This document shows positions 11,101 to 20,800 of a stretch of 64,000 nt of DNA, piece after piece. The position numbers and the translations under genes are program-made. Below the pieces are notes generated by a model. The model ran no database searches. It was given only the letters and a program-made list of their open reading frames with translations, and was not told the DNA's origin. Source of the stretch: Kiritimatiellia bacterium. Its GTDB lineage: Bacteria; Verrucomicrobiota; Kiritimatiellia; JAFGHX01. The stretch spans positions 96,488-160,487 of the forward strand of contig JAFGHX010000032.1 in the NCBI GenBank assembly GCA_016929905.1, written 5' to 3'. Position 1 is the stretch's first letter, and every line of letters starts with the position of its first letter.

Positions 11101-12129
11101 GAGCACGGGCGCCTGCCCGCCGGTCAGGTCGAGCGGCGCCGCGAGCCGGATCGCCGCGTTGACGGAGTTGCCGTAGTTCGTGCCGGGCGAGTCCGACCAG
11201 GCGTGCGTCGCGGAGACGGCGTCCTCATCGGAGAGCGCCCAGGGCGCATCGGCCACCCATACGCCCCCGCCTCCTTCCCCGTTGTCCAGGAATGGATAGT
11301 CCATGCCGGCAGCGGTGGTAGCGGAGATCTCCCCGCTCATGGAATGGACATCGTTCGAGGCCAAGACCATCAGGGCGTAGTAGTAGGTGGTTTTGGGCAC
11401 GGGCGTCACGTCCGTGTAGTTGGTGGCAGCCGAATCCAACAAATCCGCCACAACATGGGCCATGCGCCAGTCTACACCCGGCGAGGCGGCACGGTAGAGG
11501 CGATACCCGGCCAGGTTCGTGCTGGAGGACGCCGTCCAGGTCAACGCCACCGAGTTGGCCGTCACCGCGGGCGGCGTGTCCAGAACGGCCGGCTCCGGCC
11601 CCTCCGCCATGCGCACGTCGTCAATGTACCACCCGTCCATCACGACGGAACCATCCGTCATCAGACGGAACCGGACCCGGACGTCCGGCTCCCCGGCGTA
11701 GTCGGCCAAATCCAGTTGCTCGCGGGCCCACGCGCTGCGCGTGCCGGTAAAGGCCTCCAGCGTTTCCCACGAAACCGCGCCGTTCGTCGACAGGCCGACC
11801 TGCCCGAAATCGTAGCCGGCTTCCAGCGCATACCGATGCCAGAAGACCAGACACGGGCGGGTAAGCCCCGTCAGGTTCAACCCGGCGGCAAGCGCGATGG
11901 CGCTGTCTGTGCCGTTGGTGTAGTAACTGCCCGGGCTGTCCGTCACCGATCGGGTCGGCGAAACGGCAAAGGCCGTCGTGACGTTCCAGGTGCCGTTCGT
12001 CTCCCACGCGGCCAGCCCGCTCTCGAAATCGTCGTACAGCAGTTCCTGCGCCGTGACGGGGGTATTGGCAAGGAACACCGACACACAGACCGACACCACT
12101 CCCGCAACGAACCATCGCGACCCCTTCAT
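5197..12129 (-). CDS. Giant secreted repeat protein of jelly-roll and FnIII domains (putative adhesin)
   Basis: The product has 2310 residues with a signal peptide at 1-28 (VVSVCVSVFLANTPVTAQ) and no recognisable enzyme domain. It alternates MAM/immune-inhibitor-A-like jelly-roll domains (phrases YDDFESGLAAW, VRFRLMTDGSVVMDGWYIDD) with FnIII domains (YYYALMV, YYYRVYAV). About ten jelly rolls and five to seven Ig/FnIII modules can be counted up to about residue 2240. The middle, roughly residues 530-1615, is built from a 395-residue super-repeat of FnIII, jelly roll and jelly roll. The C-terminal 60 residues (ending FFRVQTE) resemble the C-terminal module of the CotH giants. AGGAGG sits 4 nt before the ATG. 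The gene precedes sigma/FecR/CotH module A on the same strand. Adhesion or matrix function is inferred from architecture only. Confidence 0.85.
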   Translation of the reverse strand: MKGSRWFVAGVVSVCVSVFLANTPVTAQELLYDDFESGLAAWETNGTWNVTTAFAVSPTRSVTDSPGSYYTNGTDSAIALAAGLNLTGLTRPCLVFWHRYALEAGYDFGQVGLSTNGAVSWETLEAFTGTRSAWAREQLDLADYAGEPDVRVRFRLMTDGSVVMDGWYIDDVRMAEGPEPAVLDTPPAVTANSVALTWTASSSTNLAGYRLYRAASPGVDWRMAHVVADLLDSAATNYTDVTPVPKTTYYYALMVLASNDVHSMSGEISATTAAGMDYPFLDNGEGGGGVWVADAPWALSDEDAVSATHAWSDSPGTNYGNSVNAAIRLAAPLDLTGGQAPVLCFNHKYDFLGGDSGNVEISTDGGQSWGSPLAQYSGVASAGWERKRIDLSAYTNSADVLLRFRVTTDTANGADGWHVDDISVGEAPETVNAPVLSDVESHAMRLTWLANTNVLFSHYAVFRSTAAGVGINSTLVTNISEQSTTTCVDSGLALNTVYYYRVYAVSPYGTYSADGTESNARTLNNPSPFADGFEAGLDAWNITGGWTVITDSVHQGTFAMTDSPGTTYSNSMSMYFETAVDLTGTTWPVLAFWDRYELAAGDWARVQISTDGVGYWGYYGVSGTQTDWQRKQIDLSAWRSQSNLRIRFLFTSDGGTTADGWSVDDVSVAEHAPVALEYPFAEPFDTELTNWMASAWLTATNMVKDGAAAGVDTRDHALAPDTSQELSLAGRLNLTNAADPQLTFWVAGALWYKARFRVRASVDDGQTWPDLYALNNDWTSDWARVQLSLNSYKAENLRLRIITWAESGTAPGQDFYIDKLSIAEMPAPVAIEQTTSWSKAIDVFWTVSAAEHFASNLVYRATHASVGLGDTLVGAFADPGVTNLTDSGLSIGATYYYKVYTVNSNDTFVASNERSSTTVPFAFPLADGMEDLTQWDAAGGWAVNTNDVHGGSGCLSDSPDGDYANGASATLLTAVDLTGTTWPVLTFWDRYQIAPGDWARVQVSTDGSGYGGLYGVSGTQTDWRRKQIDLSAYRGQPNLRIRFLFTSDGSTTMDGWNIDDIRVEEHVPAGLAFPFAETFEGELTNWLASAWLTGTNGVQEGESAAVDTRDHSLAPDTSQELSLAGELNLTNAVDPQLTFWFRGALWYKSRFRVRASVDDGATWPDLYALNSDWSGDWSRVQLSLGGYKVEGLRLRVMTWTESGTSPGQDIWIDKLSVAEMPAAVAIEQTAAASKSIDLFWTASTADHFASNLVFRATHASVGLGDTLIAAFSDPAVTNLTDSALSIGATYYYKIYTVNSNDTFMASNERSDTTVPFSFPFTDGMEDLTQWDAAGGWAVNTNNAHGGSACLSDSPEGDYNNSASMTLLTAVDLRGSTWPVLTFWDRHQIAAGDWARVQVSTDGSGYWGLYGVSGTQTDWQRKRIDLSAYRDQANLRIRFLFTSDGSTTMDGWDIDDVAVEEHVPAPLSLPFQDTFEGELTNWLSSAWLTTTSVVHEGSAAAIDTRDHALAPDTAQELTLAGELNLSNAVNPQLIFWLRGALWYKSRFRVRVSADDGLTWPDLYWINSDWSADWARVQLSLSGYKVEGLRLRLSTWAEAGTSPGQDVLIDKLSIEELPDPVVLSPLDDITVSSLRLTWTPYAGGDFAEYRIYRHTATGVSEGSELVAIITNPATTTFTDTGLQGRRVYYYRVYVADTSDLTVGSNEAYARTLGVVFPWSDGFETNSAGWTRTGTWTNLPGVGRAGGTALVDSPADYVNSSDSYALFAVNLAGSEWPVLRFWERCSIAENDWGRFEVSVNDGASWWGYHGLYGARTNWTERRVDLSPWRSQENVWLRFRLFSDGGTTADGWYVDDLTVEEQQAAAGVAFPFYEDFENGLDRWLPSSWATTTNTPYAGVTAVCDTPDGRIPPDTTLILALGAPLDLSLSTDPLLTYWLRGSLWYKTRYRTQVSTNATDWIDLHVLNSDWNQPDWTKVQVSLNAYRETNVWLRFLSWSEAWSTPDENICLDNIGIGDPAPGTPSLSSPLNYQALQILRPTLTVTNAIDYQGDALSYRFEVYSDEDLSNLVAQVPVIASGAERTSWEVDTDLANNAQYWWRCQASDLSNAGPWMATATFYVNQTNAAPLAPVIAGPPAGAILPDTTALLYWYASTDPDVGDSVIAYHIQVDSNSVFASPTVDDDTVVIEGAPPGTNWVAGRELGSLEGASNLLGGITYFWRMRAEDSWHDYSDWSAGTNWFVIHVPPPDILGGDLSVGSGQVLFQWERTTRPVYVYWTDSLTNDNWQPVLGPLYGTNAPVDFPPGFDHGFFRVQTE
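7286..10520 (-). repeat. 1185-bp tandem super-repeat inside the giant adhesin gene
   Basis: The same landmark (the end of a jelly-roll domain, ATCGAGAGCTTGTCGAT or near variant) recurs at 7286, 8471 and 9656, exactly 1185 bp or 395 codons apart. About 2.7 copies are present, and adjacent copies are visibly very similar at the DNA level. Recent unequal crossing-over is the likely cause, and the copy number may vary between strains. Confidence 0.9.
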
Positions 12130-12749
12130 GATGCCTCCTGCAGAAATCGCTCCGCCGCGGGCGTGCCTGCTTTCAGGACCGTGTCCGCTGTGCTCGGCGA
12201 TTTCGACCTATCGAGAATTTCCGACCCACCGGAGATTCGCTCCCGTCTCGCCTTCCGGCTGCACCGCGGGCGCGGATACGCCCCGCCCGTGATTGAGGGT
12301 AGAGCATGGGAACTAGCCGACGCGTTTTTTGGGATGGGGCTGAGGCTCGCGGAGCCGACCCCTGGGGGATTACAGGCGCATACGTTGCCAGAACCGGCCC
12401 CGAAAAAGCAAGCCAAATCGCCGAACCGCCGGCAATTCGCATGATGACGCCGAGGACGGCGGCATTATCGTCTGTCCTCTTCCAGCCCGTCACCCGGGCG
12501 TTGTGGTAGCGCCTCTTGCCGTGCTTGCCGGCGCCGTCAAGGCCGATCGGGGTCGTGCCCCCCCCTCAACGCCTGAAACGCGCTCAGCGTGCCGGCATCG
12601 CGCAGCCCATCGACGATTTCGTCGTAGAGCGGACGGATTGGTGACATCTGGCACCGGAAAGTGAAATAATCCAAGGCCAACAGCCCGCCCGGCCCCCTAT
12701 CCTTTTCTTAGCGTACCGGGCATCGGAGAATGAGGCAAGGAGGTCGTCG
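12130..12749. other. Long intergenic region between divergent genes
   Basis: This 620-nt gap lies between the minus-strand giant adhesin gene and the plus-strand oxidoreductase gene, so it must hold both promoters. No convincing gene is present. On the minus strand, two short frames around 12650-12540 (MSPIRPLYDEIVDGLRDAGT) and 12565-12310 look faintly protein-like but are in different frames and end quickly; they may be remnants of a decayed gene. A T-run lies near 12326-12331. A good SD (AAGGAGG, 12737-12743) belongs to the oxidoreductase. Confidence 0.4.
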
Positions 12750-13808
12750 ATGGCAACTGTCGGATTTGGAATCATCGGGTGCGGCGTAATCAGCGGCTCT
12801 CACCTGAAGCTCGCGGCAGCATCCTCCGTGGCGAATGTGGTCGCCGTGGCCGACGTCGTGGAAGACCGCGCGAAAGCGCGGGCCGAAGAGTTCGGCGTTC
12901 CGGCCTGGTACACCACCGCGGAAGATCTCCTCCAAGACGAGCGGGTCGATGCCGTCGTGCTCGCCATGCCCACGGGCGTCCGGACCCCGGTCGCCTTGAA
13001 GGCACTCGAGCACGGAAAGCATGTGCTCATCGAGAAACCGATCGCCCTCAACGCCGCCGAGGTGGAGCGTATCATGGCCGCGCGCGGCGATCGCGTCGCC
13101 GCATGTTGTTCCTCACGCATGACGTTCACCGATCACGCCGAAACCGCGCGCGCATGCGTGGCGGCCGGCACGTTGGGCGACATTCGCGTGGTCCGCGTAC
13201 GGGCGATCCAGGGCGCGCCCGCCGAACCGAGGAATCCGCCCCCGCCCTGGCGCGAAAGCATGGCGCAGAACGGCGGCGGTATCCTGGTGAACTGGAGTTG
13301 CTACGACCTGGACTACCTCATGTACGTCACGGGCTGGCAACTCCAGCCGCAGAGCGTCATGGCCGCGTGGTGGACGCCGGCGCGGCCCATGTCCGCCTAC
13401 GTCGCGCCAGGCTCTGACGCGGACGCCCACTATACGGCGATGATACGCTGCAAGAACAACATCGTGCTCAGCATGGAGCGGGCCGAATTCGCCGGCGCCA
13501 GGACTGATCAGGCGTGGGAAATCATCGGCAGCCACGCGTCGCTCCGTCTCAACATGCAGGCCAAAGAAGGTCAACCGGACGCCGTCCAGCTCGACACCTT
13601 TGTGCCCGGCAAAGGGATCGAATCCCAAGCCCTGGACCCGGTCGAAACGCCTGCCGACCGGAGGAACGTCGTGGACGATTTTGCCCGCGCCGTGTTGGGT
13701 GAATCGGAGGCGCCGCGAACCACGCTCGAACGCGCGCTGCTCATGCAGAAGCTGACCGATGCCATCTACGCCTCCGCCGAGTCCGGCGCGTCCGTGTCTG
13801 TCTCGTGA
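12750..13808 (+). CDS. Gfo/Idh/MocA-family NAD(P)-dependent oxidoreductase
   Basis: The protein has 352 residues, the usual length. The N-terminal Rossmann fold begins GFGIIGCGVISGSHLK (residues 5-20), and the family EKP motif is at 95-97 (VLIEKPIALN). The C-terminal alpha/beta domain carries GGGILVNWSCYDLDYLMYV, which is where the catalytic His/Asp region of this family lies. These enzymes oxidise or reduce sugars, inositols or their derivatives; the substrate cannot be named. A strong SD, AAGGAGGT, is 5 nt before the ATG. The gene and the isomerase 275 nt downstream are isolated plus-strand genes and may form a small sugar-catabolism pair, as often seen with this family. Confidence 0.9.
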   Translation: MATVGFGIIGCGVISGSHLKLAAASSVANVVAVADVVEDRAKARAEEFGVPAWYTTAEDLLQDERVDAVVLAMPTGVRTPVALKALEHGKHVLIEKPIALNAAEVERIMAARGDRVAACCSSRMTFTDHAETARACVAAGTLGDIRVVRVRAIQGAPAEPRNPPPPWRESMAQNGGGILVNWSCYDLDYLMYVTGWQLQPQSVMAAWWTPARPMSAYVAPGSDADAHYTAMIRCKNNIVLSMERAEFAGARTDQAWEIIGSHASLRLNMQAKEGQPDAVQLDTFVPGKGIESQALDPVETPADRRNVVDDFARAVLGESEAPRTTLERALLMQKLTDAIYASAESGASVSVS

Positions 13809-13837
13809 CGATGCAGGCCGGCCCGGCGCCGTACATA

Positions 13838-13873
13838 GCGGGCCGTAATCTTTGTCGTAATCTTCGTCGCCCC
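13838..13873 (+). repeat. 12-nt tandem repeat (CTTTGTCGTAAT family), copy 1
   Basis: About three 12-nt units lie just after the oxidoreductase stop: a partial unit ending CCGTAAT, then CTTTGTCGTAAT, then CTTCGTCGCCCC. The same unit in the same plus-strand orientation recurs at 48179-48214 and 63809-63844. Confidence 0.75.
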
Positions 13874-13948
13874 CGCCGCAGCGGCGGGGCTTTAGTGGCT
13901 TGGTTGTCGAGAACGGCAACGAAAAACAAGAAGTTTTCGGCCCCCAAG

Positions 13949-14048
13949 AGGTCGGATGTCAGATGTCAGAAGTCAGAGGTCAGGCTAGATGGACGACCCG
14001 TGTATGCGGAACGCGCTGCTGACTTCTGACCTCCGACCTCTGACCTCT
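13949..14048. repeat. Long imperfect inverted repeat of GTCAGA/TCTGAC units
   Basis: The left arm (13949-13984) is a string of GTCAGA-like heptads, and the right arm (14017-14048) is its near complement. Together they could form a 30-bp imperfect stem with a loop of about 30 nt. The repeat lies between the oxidoreductase and isomerase genes, ending about 35 nt before the isomerase start codon. It could be a transcript-stabilising or attenuating structure, or an interspersed element; a related heptad string occurs at 44006-44034. Confidence 0.7.
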
Positions 14049-14083
14049 GGGTTGCGGAGGCAAGACTGAGAAGGAGGAAATCG

Positions 14084-14839
14084 ATGAGACTGAGCTACAT
14101 GACATTCGTATGCCCCGATTGGGAAATGGACCAGGTCATCCGGTTCGCCGCCGAGACCGAGTACGACGGCGTGGAGATCCGGGTCGACGCCGGCCACAAG
14201 CACGGGGTCTCGTCCGTGTCCAGCGCCGAGGCCCGCAAGGACGTCAAGCGCCGCTTCCAGGACGCGGGCGTGGCGATCCCGAGCGTCGCGACGTCCGTCC
14301 ACTTTGCCTGTCCGGAACCGGAGAAGCGTACGCGGAACATGGATGCGGCCAAGGCCAACCTGGACCTGGCGGCGGATCTCGGCGCGCCGGTCGTACGGAT
14401 TTTCGCCGGCGGCGGCATCCCGGAACTGACCGACGACGCCGCCGACCGCGTGGCCGCCGCCTTCGACGAGGCCGGCGAATACGCGGCGGACCGCGGCGTC
14501 TGCCCCATGCTCGAATGCGGACACGACATCATCAGGGGCGCCGCCGAAGCGGCCAAGGTGATCGAGCGGGTCAACACCAAGAACTTCTGCACGCTCTGGA
14601 ACCATGCGACCATGGACGATGCCACGTACGACGTCCTCAAGGACCACATCCGACACTTCCACGTGCACAAGGACGTTCTGGATCCGGCCGACACCCACAT
14701 CAACGACCTGGCCAAACGCATGAAGGCGGCCGGCTACGCGGGCTTCGTCTCGCTCGAAATCATCGAGAAACGCAACCTGCCGGAGCCGCTGCTCCGGCAG
14801 ACAGCCACACGCCTCCAGCGGATCTTCGCCGAGGCGTGA
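14084..14839 (+). CDS. Sugar phosphate isomerase/epimerase (xylose-isomerase-like TIM barrel)
   Basis: The protein has 251 residues of the AP-endonuclease-2/xylose-isomerase-like TIM barrel type. Likely metal and substrate residues sit in the usual strand ends: YDGVEIRVDAG near 27-37, MLECGHD with E144, LWNHATMDD with H174, HFHVHKD with H192/H194, and FVSLEIIEK with E225. The SD AAGGAGG lies 6 nt before the ATG. It probably isomerises or epimerises a keto-sugar in partnership with the upstream Gfo/Idh/MocA enzyme; such pairs are common in inositol and rare-sugar pathways. The stop codon faces the stop of the CotH giant 5 nt away, so the two are convergent. Confidence 0.88.
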   Translation: MRLSYMTFVCPDWEMDQVIRFAAETEYDGVEIRVDAGHKHGVSSVSSAEARKDVKRRFQDAGVAIPSVATSVHFACPEPEKRTRNMDAAKANLDLAADLGAPVVRIFAGGGIPELTDDAADRVAAAFDEAGEYAADRGVCPMLECGHDIIRGAAEAAKVIERVNTKNFCTLWNHATMDDATYDVLKDHIRHFHVHKDVLDPADTHINDLAKRMKAAGYAGFVSLEIIEKRNLPEPLLRQTATRLQRIFAEA

Positions 14840-14844
14840 GCGCG

Positions 14845-17800
14845 TCATTGGGTGTCAAGCCACACCTTCCCCCGATAGTACTCCGACGCGCCCGGACTCG
14901 AGTTCGTGAACACCACGGTGCCGTCCGCCCCGGGCCGGTTCGTAAAACCGGGCACACCTGCCCAGACCCCGTCGAGTTCCAGAGCGCCACGCCACTCCAG
15001 GGTGTAGTACCGGTTGAACCCGTCGTAGCCGCTACCCGTGGCTTCGCGCATCGGCAGCGAGATGCGGGTTTCGCCGCCCGAGGCGCTGCCATCCACCGCG
15101 AAGTAGCTTGCGTTCGTGGCCGGGTCCGTCCCCGCGATGAACTCGTCGATGTTCGAAACGCCGTCGCCGTCGAAGTCCTGCTCCGTGCCCCCGTTCGACT
15201 CCGACGTGCCCCCGAAATGGGCCTGTTCCCACGAGTCCGGCATTCCGTCCTCGTCCTGATCGTCCGACACGGTGGCGGTCACGACCGCCAGCTCCGCATC
15301 GAAGAACAGATCGCTGCTCGAAAGCGACTTGTTGAACACCTGCACCGCGAGCAGGTTGGCGCCCGCCTTGAGCGGGGTCATGCTCGCCCCGCCCAGTGTG
15401 GCGCTCCATTCCGTGGGTTCGATGCTGTCCGTCGCGATCGATGAGAACGGCACGAACTCGCCGGCGTCGCCCTCGACGTTGCAGCGACCCACTTCTTCGC
15501 CGTTCAGCCAGGCGACGAACCCGTCATCGAACTCGATCGAGACGCGCAGTTCGGCGGCCCGGCCCGGGCTCTCGATCTCGAATTCGCGCCGGAAGAACGC
15601 CGACGAGTACGAATAGCGCATGTCGTCCAGAACCGTCCCGAACGACCAGGCTCCGTAGCCCAGCGGCGCCGCACCTGTGTTCCAGTCCGAATCGTCGTAC
15701 CCGGTTTGCCGCCACGCGCCGGCCGGGTCGGACGCCTCTGCCGTGCCCCTGCACCAGCGCCAGACGGCGCCGCGCGCCACTTTCACGTCCGGCGTCGGGC
15801 CGGCGGTGCGCACGGCGCGGATCATGAGCGCATTGATGTAGCCGTTCTCGCCGCCGGCGGCAGCGGTGGTGTCCGCCGTCAGCAGGATGTCGCCGTCGGC
15901 GCCGGGCCGAACCCGGCTGAAACGCGCAACGCGCCCGTCTGCGGCGTTGTAGCCGGTGTTGTAGCGGGTAACGTCGTTGGTCCATACGCCACCCGAGCCG
16001 TACACCTCCGCACCGACCGTGCTCTCGTTCTCGAACCCGATCACATCCGAGAGGGTGAACGTGGCCAGCTTGTCCAGGTACGTGTCCCTGTCCCGCCCGC
16101 CGTAGACGACCAGTTCGTATTCCCAAGCCGGTTCCAGCCCCGTGAACAGGAACGTGTAGACTCCGTACCCGAGGTTCCCCACCCCGTCCACTCTGCCGTT
16201 GAACACCGTACCGGCATCGGTACCCGCGTTCGGATCCCCGCCCTGGGTCACAAAGGATGTGTAGTAGGTCCCGTTCCCGCCCACGCTCAGCGTAACAGCC
16301 GTGTTTGTACCCGAAGCCCAGTCCACGAGCTGTCCGCTGGTGACCCAGCCGTTCGTTGAGTCGAAGGCGGAATAGCCGGTGATGTTGGCCAGCAACGGAT
16401 GGGCCGAATCCCAGCACAGATCGTTGTACGCGGTGAACATGACGACGGGCCCGTCGTCGTCGAGGATCGTGCAGGTATGCGCTGCGCGCGGGCCAAGCGT
16501 CGCGTTCGCGGGGTTGCTCAAGCTCACGACAACCGTCTCGTCGCCCTCCGATTCCGTGTCCTGCACCAGCGTCACGCCGATCGATCGGCTCGTCTGGCCC
16601 GGGCTGAACGTGAGCGTCCCGGCGCCCAACGTATAGTCCACTCCGTTCCCCGACGCCGTGCCGCCCGTCACCGCATAGCCCACCGTCACGACCGAACCCG
16701 AGCCCGTGCTCAACGACACGTCGAGCTGAACGGCGCCGCTTCCCTCCCCGCACGAAGAGGCGCCCGCATCGAACGCGACGAGCGGCAGCGCGGACAGCGC
16801 GCGCAGCCGCAGCGCGTTGGCGTAGAAGCGGCTCGCATTGTCGGAGACGGTGATCGTCATATCGCCGTCACTGCCGGGGTCCACCTGGTTGAACCGCGCC
16901 ACATAGCCGTTCACCGTGTTGTAGCCGTTCGTGATGATGACGGAGGCGTCGGCCGGGCCGGAGAACGTTGCGCCCGTGCTGCTCTCGTTGTTGAACGCGT
17001 CCACGTCGGAAACGGTTATCGTCGAATATCGGTCCAGAAAGGTGGCATTGTTTCGGTTGCCGAACAGCGTGAACTCGTAGCGCAGCGCAGGATCCAGGCC
17101 GGTGAGACGAAGCGTCAGATCGGTGGTGTAGTAGCTGATCACGCCCGTGCAGTCCAAGATGCCGTCGAACGCCGTGTGGGCTTCGGTGCCGGGTTCCGGG
17201 TTCGCCCCGTAGGTCGGCAACGGCCCGTCGCCGCCCGCGACGGTCAACGTCACCGGTGTGTCCTGCCCGCTCGCGTAGTCCGCAAGCAACCCGCTTTGCC
17301 CGCATGTCCAGAGCGTGATGTTGTGCGCGAGCTGCCCGGTCTCCCAGCTCAGGTCGTTGTAAGCGACAAACAGCCGGTCGTTGTCGCGAATGGTGTAGGT
17401 GTGCGTCGCGCGCGCGCCGAGCGAGGCGTTGACCGGGCCGCTCAACGTCACCACCACCGTCTCGTCCGGCTCCTCCACCGCGTCATCGGTGACGGCCAGC
17501 GCGAGTTCCCCGGCCGTCAGGCCCGGCGCAAAGGTAAGCGTGCCGGCTGCCAGCGTGTAGTCCGTGCCGCCACCGGCGGCGCTGCCGCCCGTAACGGCGT
17601 AGCTGACCCGCACGGTCTGCGGTGACGGCTCGCTTAACACCACGCTCAGCTCGGCCGGTGAAACGTTTTCCGGGCCGGCCGAGGCGGCGAGGGCAAACTG
17701 GACATAGACGCCCGCGGTCGTCGCGCCGTCCACGTTCGAGTAGGCCGAGTTCCCGATTCCGTTGTAGGCGCGGACCCGGTAGTAGTACGGGGTGGCCGGC

Positions 17801-20800
17801 GTCAAGCCGCTATCGGTCCAGACGGAGGTGTCGGCGGCCGTCGTGGCGATTGCCGCCCAGCCCGAGCTTCCATCGGGGCTGCGCTCGACCCTGAAGCCGG
17901 TCTCGTTGCCGCTGGCGTCGGTCCAACGCAGGTCTATTCGGCTGGCCGATGCGCTCGTGGCACTGAGCGCAGCCGGCGCGGCGGGCGGGCCGTCCTGGGT
18001 GGTCGCCCCGGCAATAGCGGAGTAGGCCGAGTTCCCGTCATTGTTGTAGGCTTTCACCTGATAGTAGTACGTGGTGCCCGCGGCCAGCCCGGTATCGGCG
18101 TAGGTGCTGACGTTTGCACCCGTCGTAGCAATGCGATCCCACTCCGAGGCGCCGCTTTGGCGGCGGTCGACTTTGAAACCCGTCTCATTGTTGCTTGCGT
18201 CGGTCCAGCGCAGATCGATGCGCGTCTGCGACGCGGCGGAGGCGGCCAAGCCAGTCGGCGCGGCGGGCAAGTCGCCTTCGCTCGCGGCGTGGGTCAACTC
18301 CAGGTCAATCAGCAGATCGCTGCTGTTCGCTCCGACTTGATGGACCTCCACGGCCAGCACGTTGACTCCGGGCACGAGCTTGTCGGCGTGCCCGCTCACG
18401 TTGAACGTCTCATAGCCCGCCGCCGAGTGGCTCGCCGCCGTCGTGCCGTAGCTGATCGTGCCGCCGGGCATCGACGCACGCAACAGTTCCTGGCCGTTGA
18501 GGTAGGCGACAAACCCGTCGTCGTACGTCACCGACAGCGTGAGGTCCGTCACATGGCCGACCGCGCCGCCCAGCGTGAAGGCCTTGCGGAAGTAAGTGGT
18601 GATCGGCTTGTTTTCGGGATCGTCCCCATAGGAGACCGCCGTGTCGACATCCGGATAGCCATAGCCGAGCGGACCGTTGCCGTCGTCCCAGCCGCTGTCG
18701 TCGAAGGCGGGCTGGCGCCAGGTTGTCCCGAGGTCCTGGCCCCTGTCATAGAACTTCCAGCCCGCCGTCTTCGGAACGAGGACGCCGGAGTTCTTTGCGC
18801 CCGGCGTGCCGCCCGCGGCGAGGCTGGCCGCCCAGTTCACGGGGTCGTTGCCGTAGGCCGTCGGATCCTGCCGTTCCAGCGAAGGACCGTCCCCGTCCGC
18901 GCATTCCGGCCATGGCGAATTGTCGCCGTACTTCACCCGGTCGACCAGAATACGGGGGACCCCCAGCTCGTCGGGGCTGTCCGGCCGCCACAGCTTCACG
19001 CTTTCCCCGCCATTGTCCAGCACGCCGGAATACGGGCCGAAGATCTGGACTTCGACCGGCACCGCGTATGTCGCGCGGAACGCCGCCGCATCTGTCGGCA
19101 CGACCAGCGCGAACGCGCCCGCCGCCAGTTGGGCGCCTGCCGGGAAGGTAAACTCCACCGCGCCATCCAGCTGCCAGGTGTTGGCGGGGGTGCCGATGTC
19201 GTACAATTTGACGGTCTGCCCGCCGATGTTCAGCAACTCGATGAACTCCAGACCGCCCGCCACCGAGTGGTACATCAGTTCGTTGATCACGACCGGCCCG
19301 ACCAGCGGCGCGGCATTCGCCGCGCCGAGCGTGTTGGTCACGCTCTGCGCCGTGAAGTCGGCCTCGCCGACGCTCGTCACATAGCGGCCGAATGCCACGC
19401 CGTTCTGCGCCCCGCCGAACCGCGCCTCGGCCAGGTACTGCAGATTGCCGGCGGCGTCCCATTTCGTGAGATAGACCTCGTCGCCGTGCGAACTGAACGC
19501 GAAACTCGACGGATCATTCGTGGGCGTGTTGAAATCGCCTTCGTCGAACACGACGCAGCCGCCCGCCGCAAGCACCGTCGGGGCGGGAATCTGGAACTTG
19601 CGGTAGTCCGCGCTGCTGTCGCTCAAGTACCAGCCTCCGATATCGACGGCTGCCGACCCGGCGTTGAGCAACTCGATCGAATCCGTCTCGGGCCAGTCCG
19701 TATGCGAAAGCACTTCGTTGATGACGACGCGGTACGCCGGCCCATCGTCGTAGCCCGGCGAGCCGCCGATGAGATTGCTGGCCCGCCAATTGGCCGGGTC
19801 CTCGGGCTCCCCGTTCTCATCGATCATCACCAGCGAGTAGCCGGGTCCGTCGGCCGCCTCCGGCCAGGGCGATCGGTCGTTGTAGCGAACGGCCGTCACC
19901 GTCCGGCCCTCCCCGTCCAGGAGCGCGAGCCGCTCGCCCCCGTTGTCCAGCTTGCCGAGAAACACGCCGAACGGCGTGACGCCGGGGTACCGGCTCGCGA
20001 ACGCCGCGGCATCGCGCACCAGCACCAGGCTCTGGCCGCCGGCCAGCTCCGTGCCGGGCGGAAAGGTGTAGCGCGCGCCGGTGAGCGTCATATCGGACAA
20101 GCCACGCACGCCGCTGCCGGTATTCTTGATCTCGACAAACTCGTGCTCCGCGCCCGCGAGCGGATTGTACATGATCTCGGTAATCCGAATCCGGCTGTAG
20201 TGCGCCGTGTAGTGGTAGGTCGCCGCGTGCGCCGCGCTCCAGGTGGTGACCGTCTTGAAGACGCGCGCCTTCACGTGCGTCGTCTTGGAGAGCGCAACCG
20301 GGCCCGTGTACTGAATCGCGGTGCCGGACGGGGACCCGCCCGTCACGCGCGGGTCCGCACCGTCGGTCGTATAGTAGATCACGCCCGAGCCGTTCGGATT
20401 CGACATCGTCAGGCGGAACCCGCTCGCCACCGCGCCGCCGTGCTGCTGAAACGTCGGCGGATCCACGCTCGGGTACATCGACGCCGCACGCAACTGGCTC
20501 AGCACGGCCGAGGTGCGCGGCGGGAAGAACTGTGCCAGCTTCCAGTTCCGCTCCACGATCCAATGGTCGTCCCGGGTGAAGACCGGGTAGTTGTTCGTGC
20601 TGTAGTCGTCGAGGTAGGCGCCCCAGCGCGCGGATTCGGCGACGATCGCCCGGTCGATCGTGTCGGCCAACGCCGTGTAGCGCGCGGCCGCCTTGTCCGG
20701 CATGAGCGCGCCGCCGTTGAAAAACCGGTCGTACACGCGGTCCGCGAAGACCATCTTGTAGTCGGGGTTCGACTTGACCCGCGCGTGAATGTAGGCCGGG

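Noticed and set aside
12173..12493. 106-codon minus-strand frame as a membrane protein gene
   Set aside because: The hydrophobic stretch is short, the rest is Arg-rich low-complexity and no SD is present.
12655..12675. TGGCACCGGAAAGTG as a second sigma-54 promoter
   Set aside because: The -24 part matches but the -12 GC is absent.
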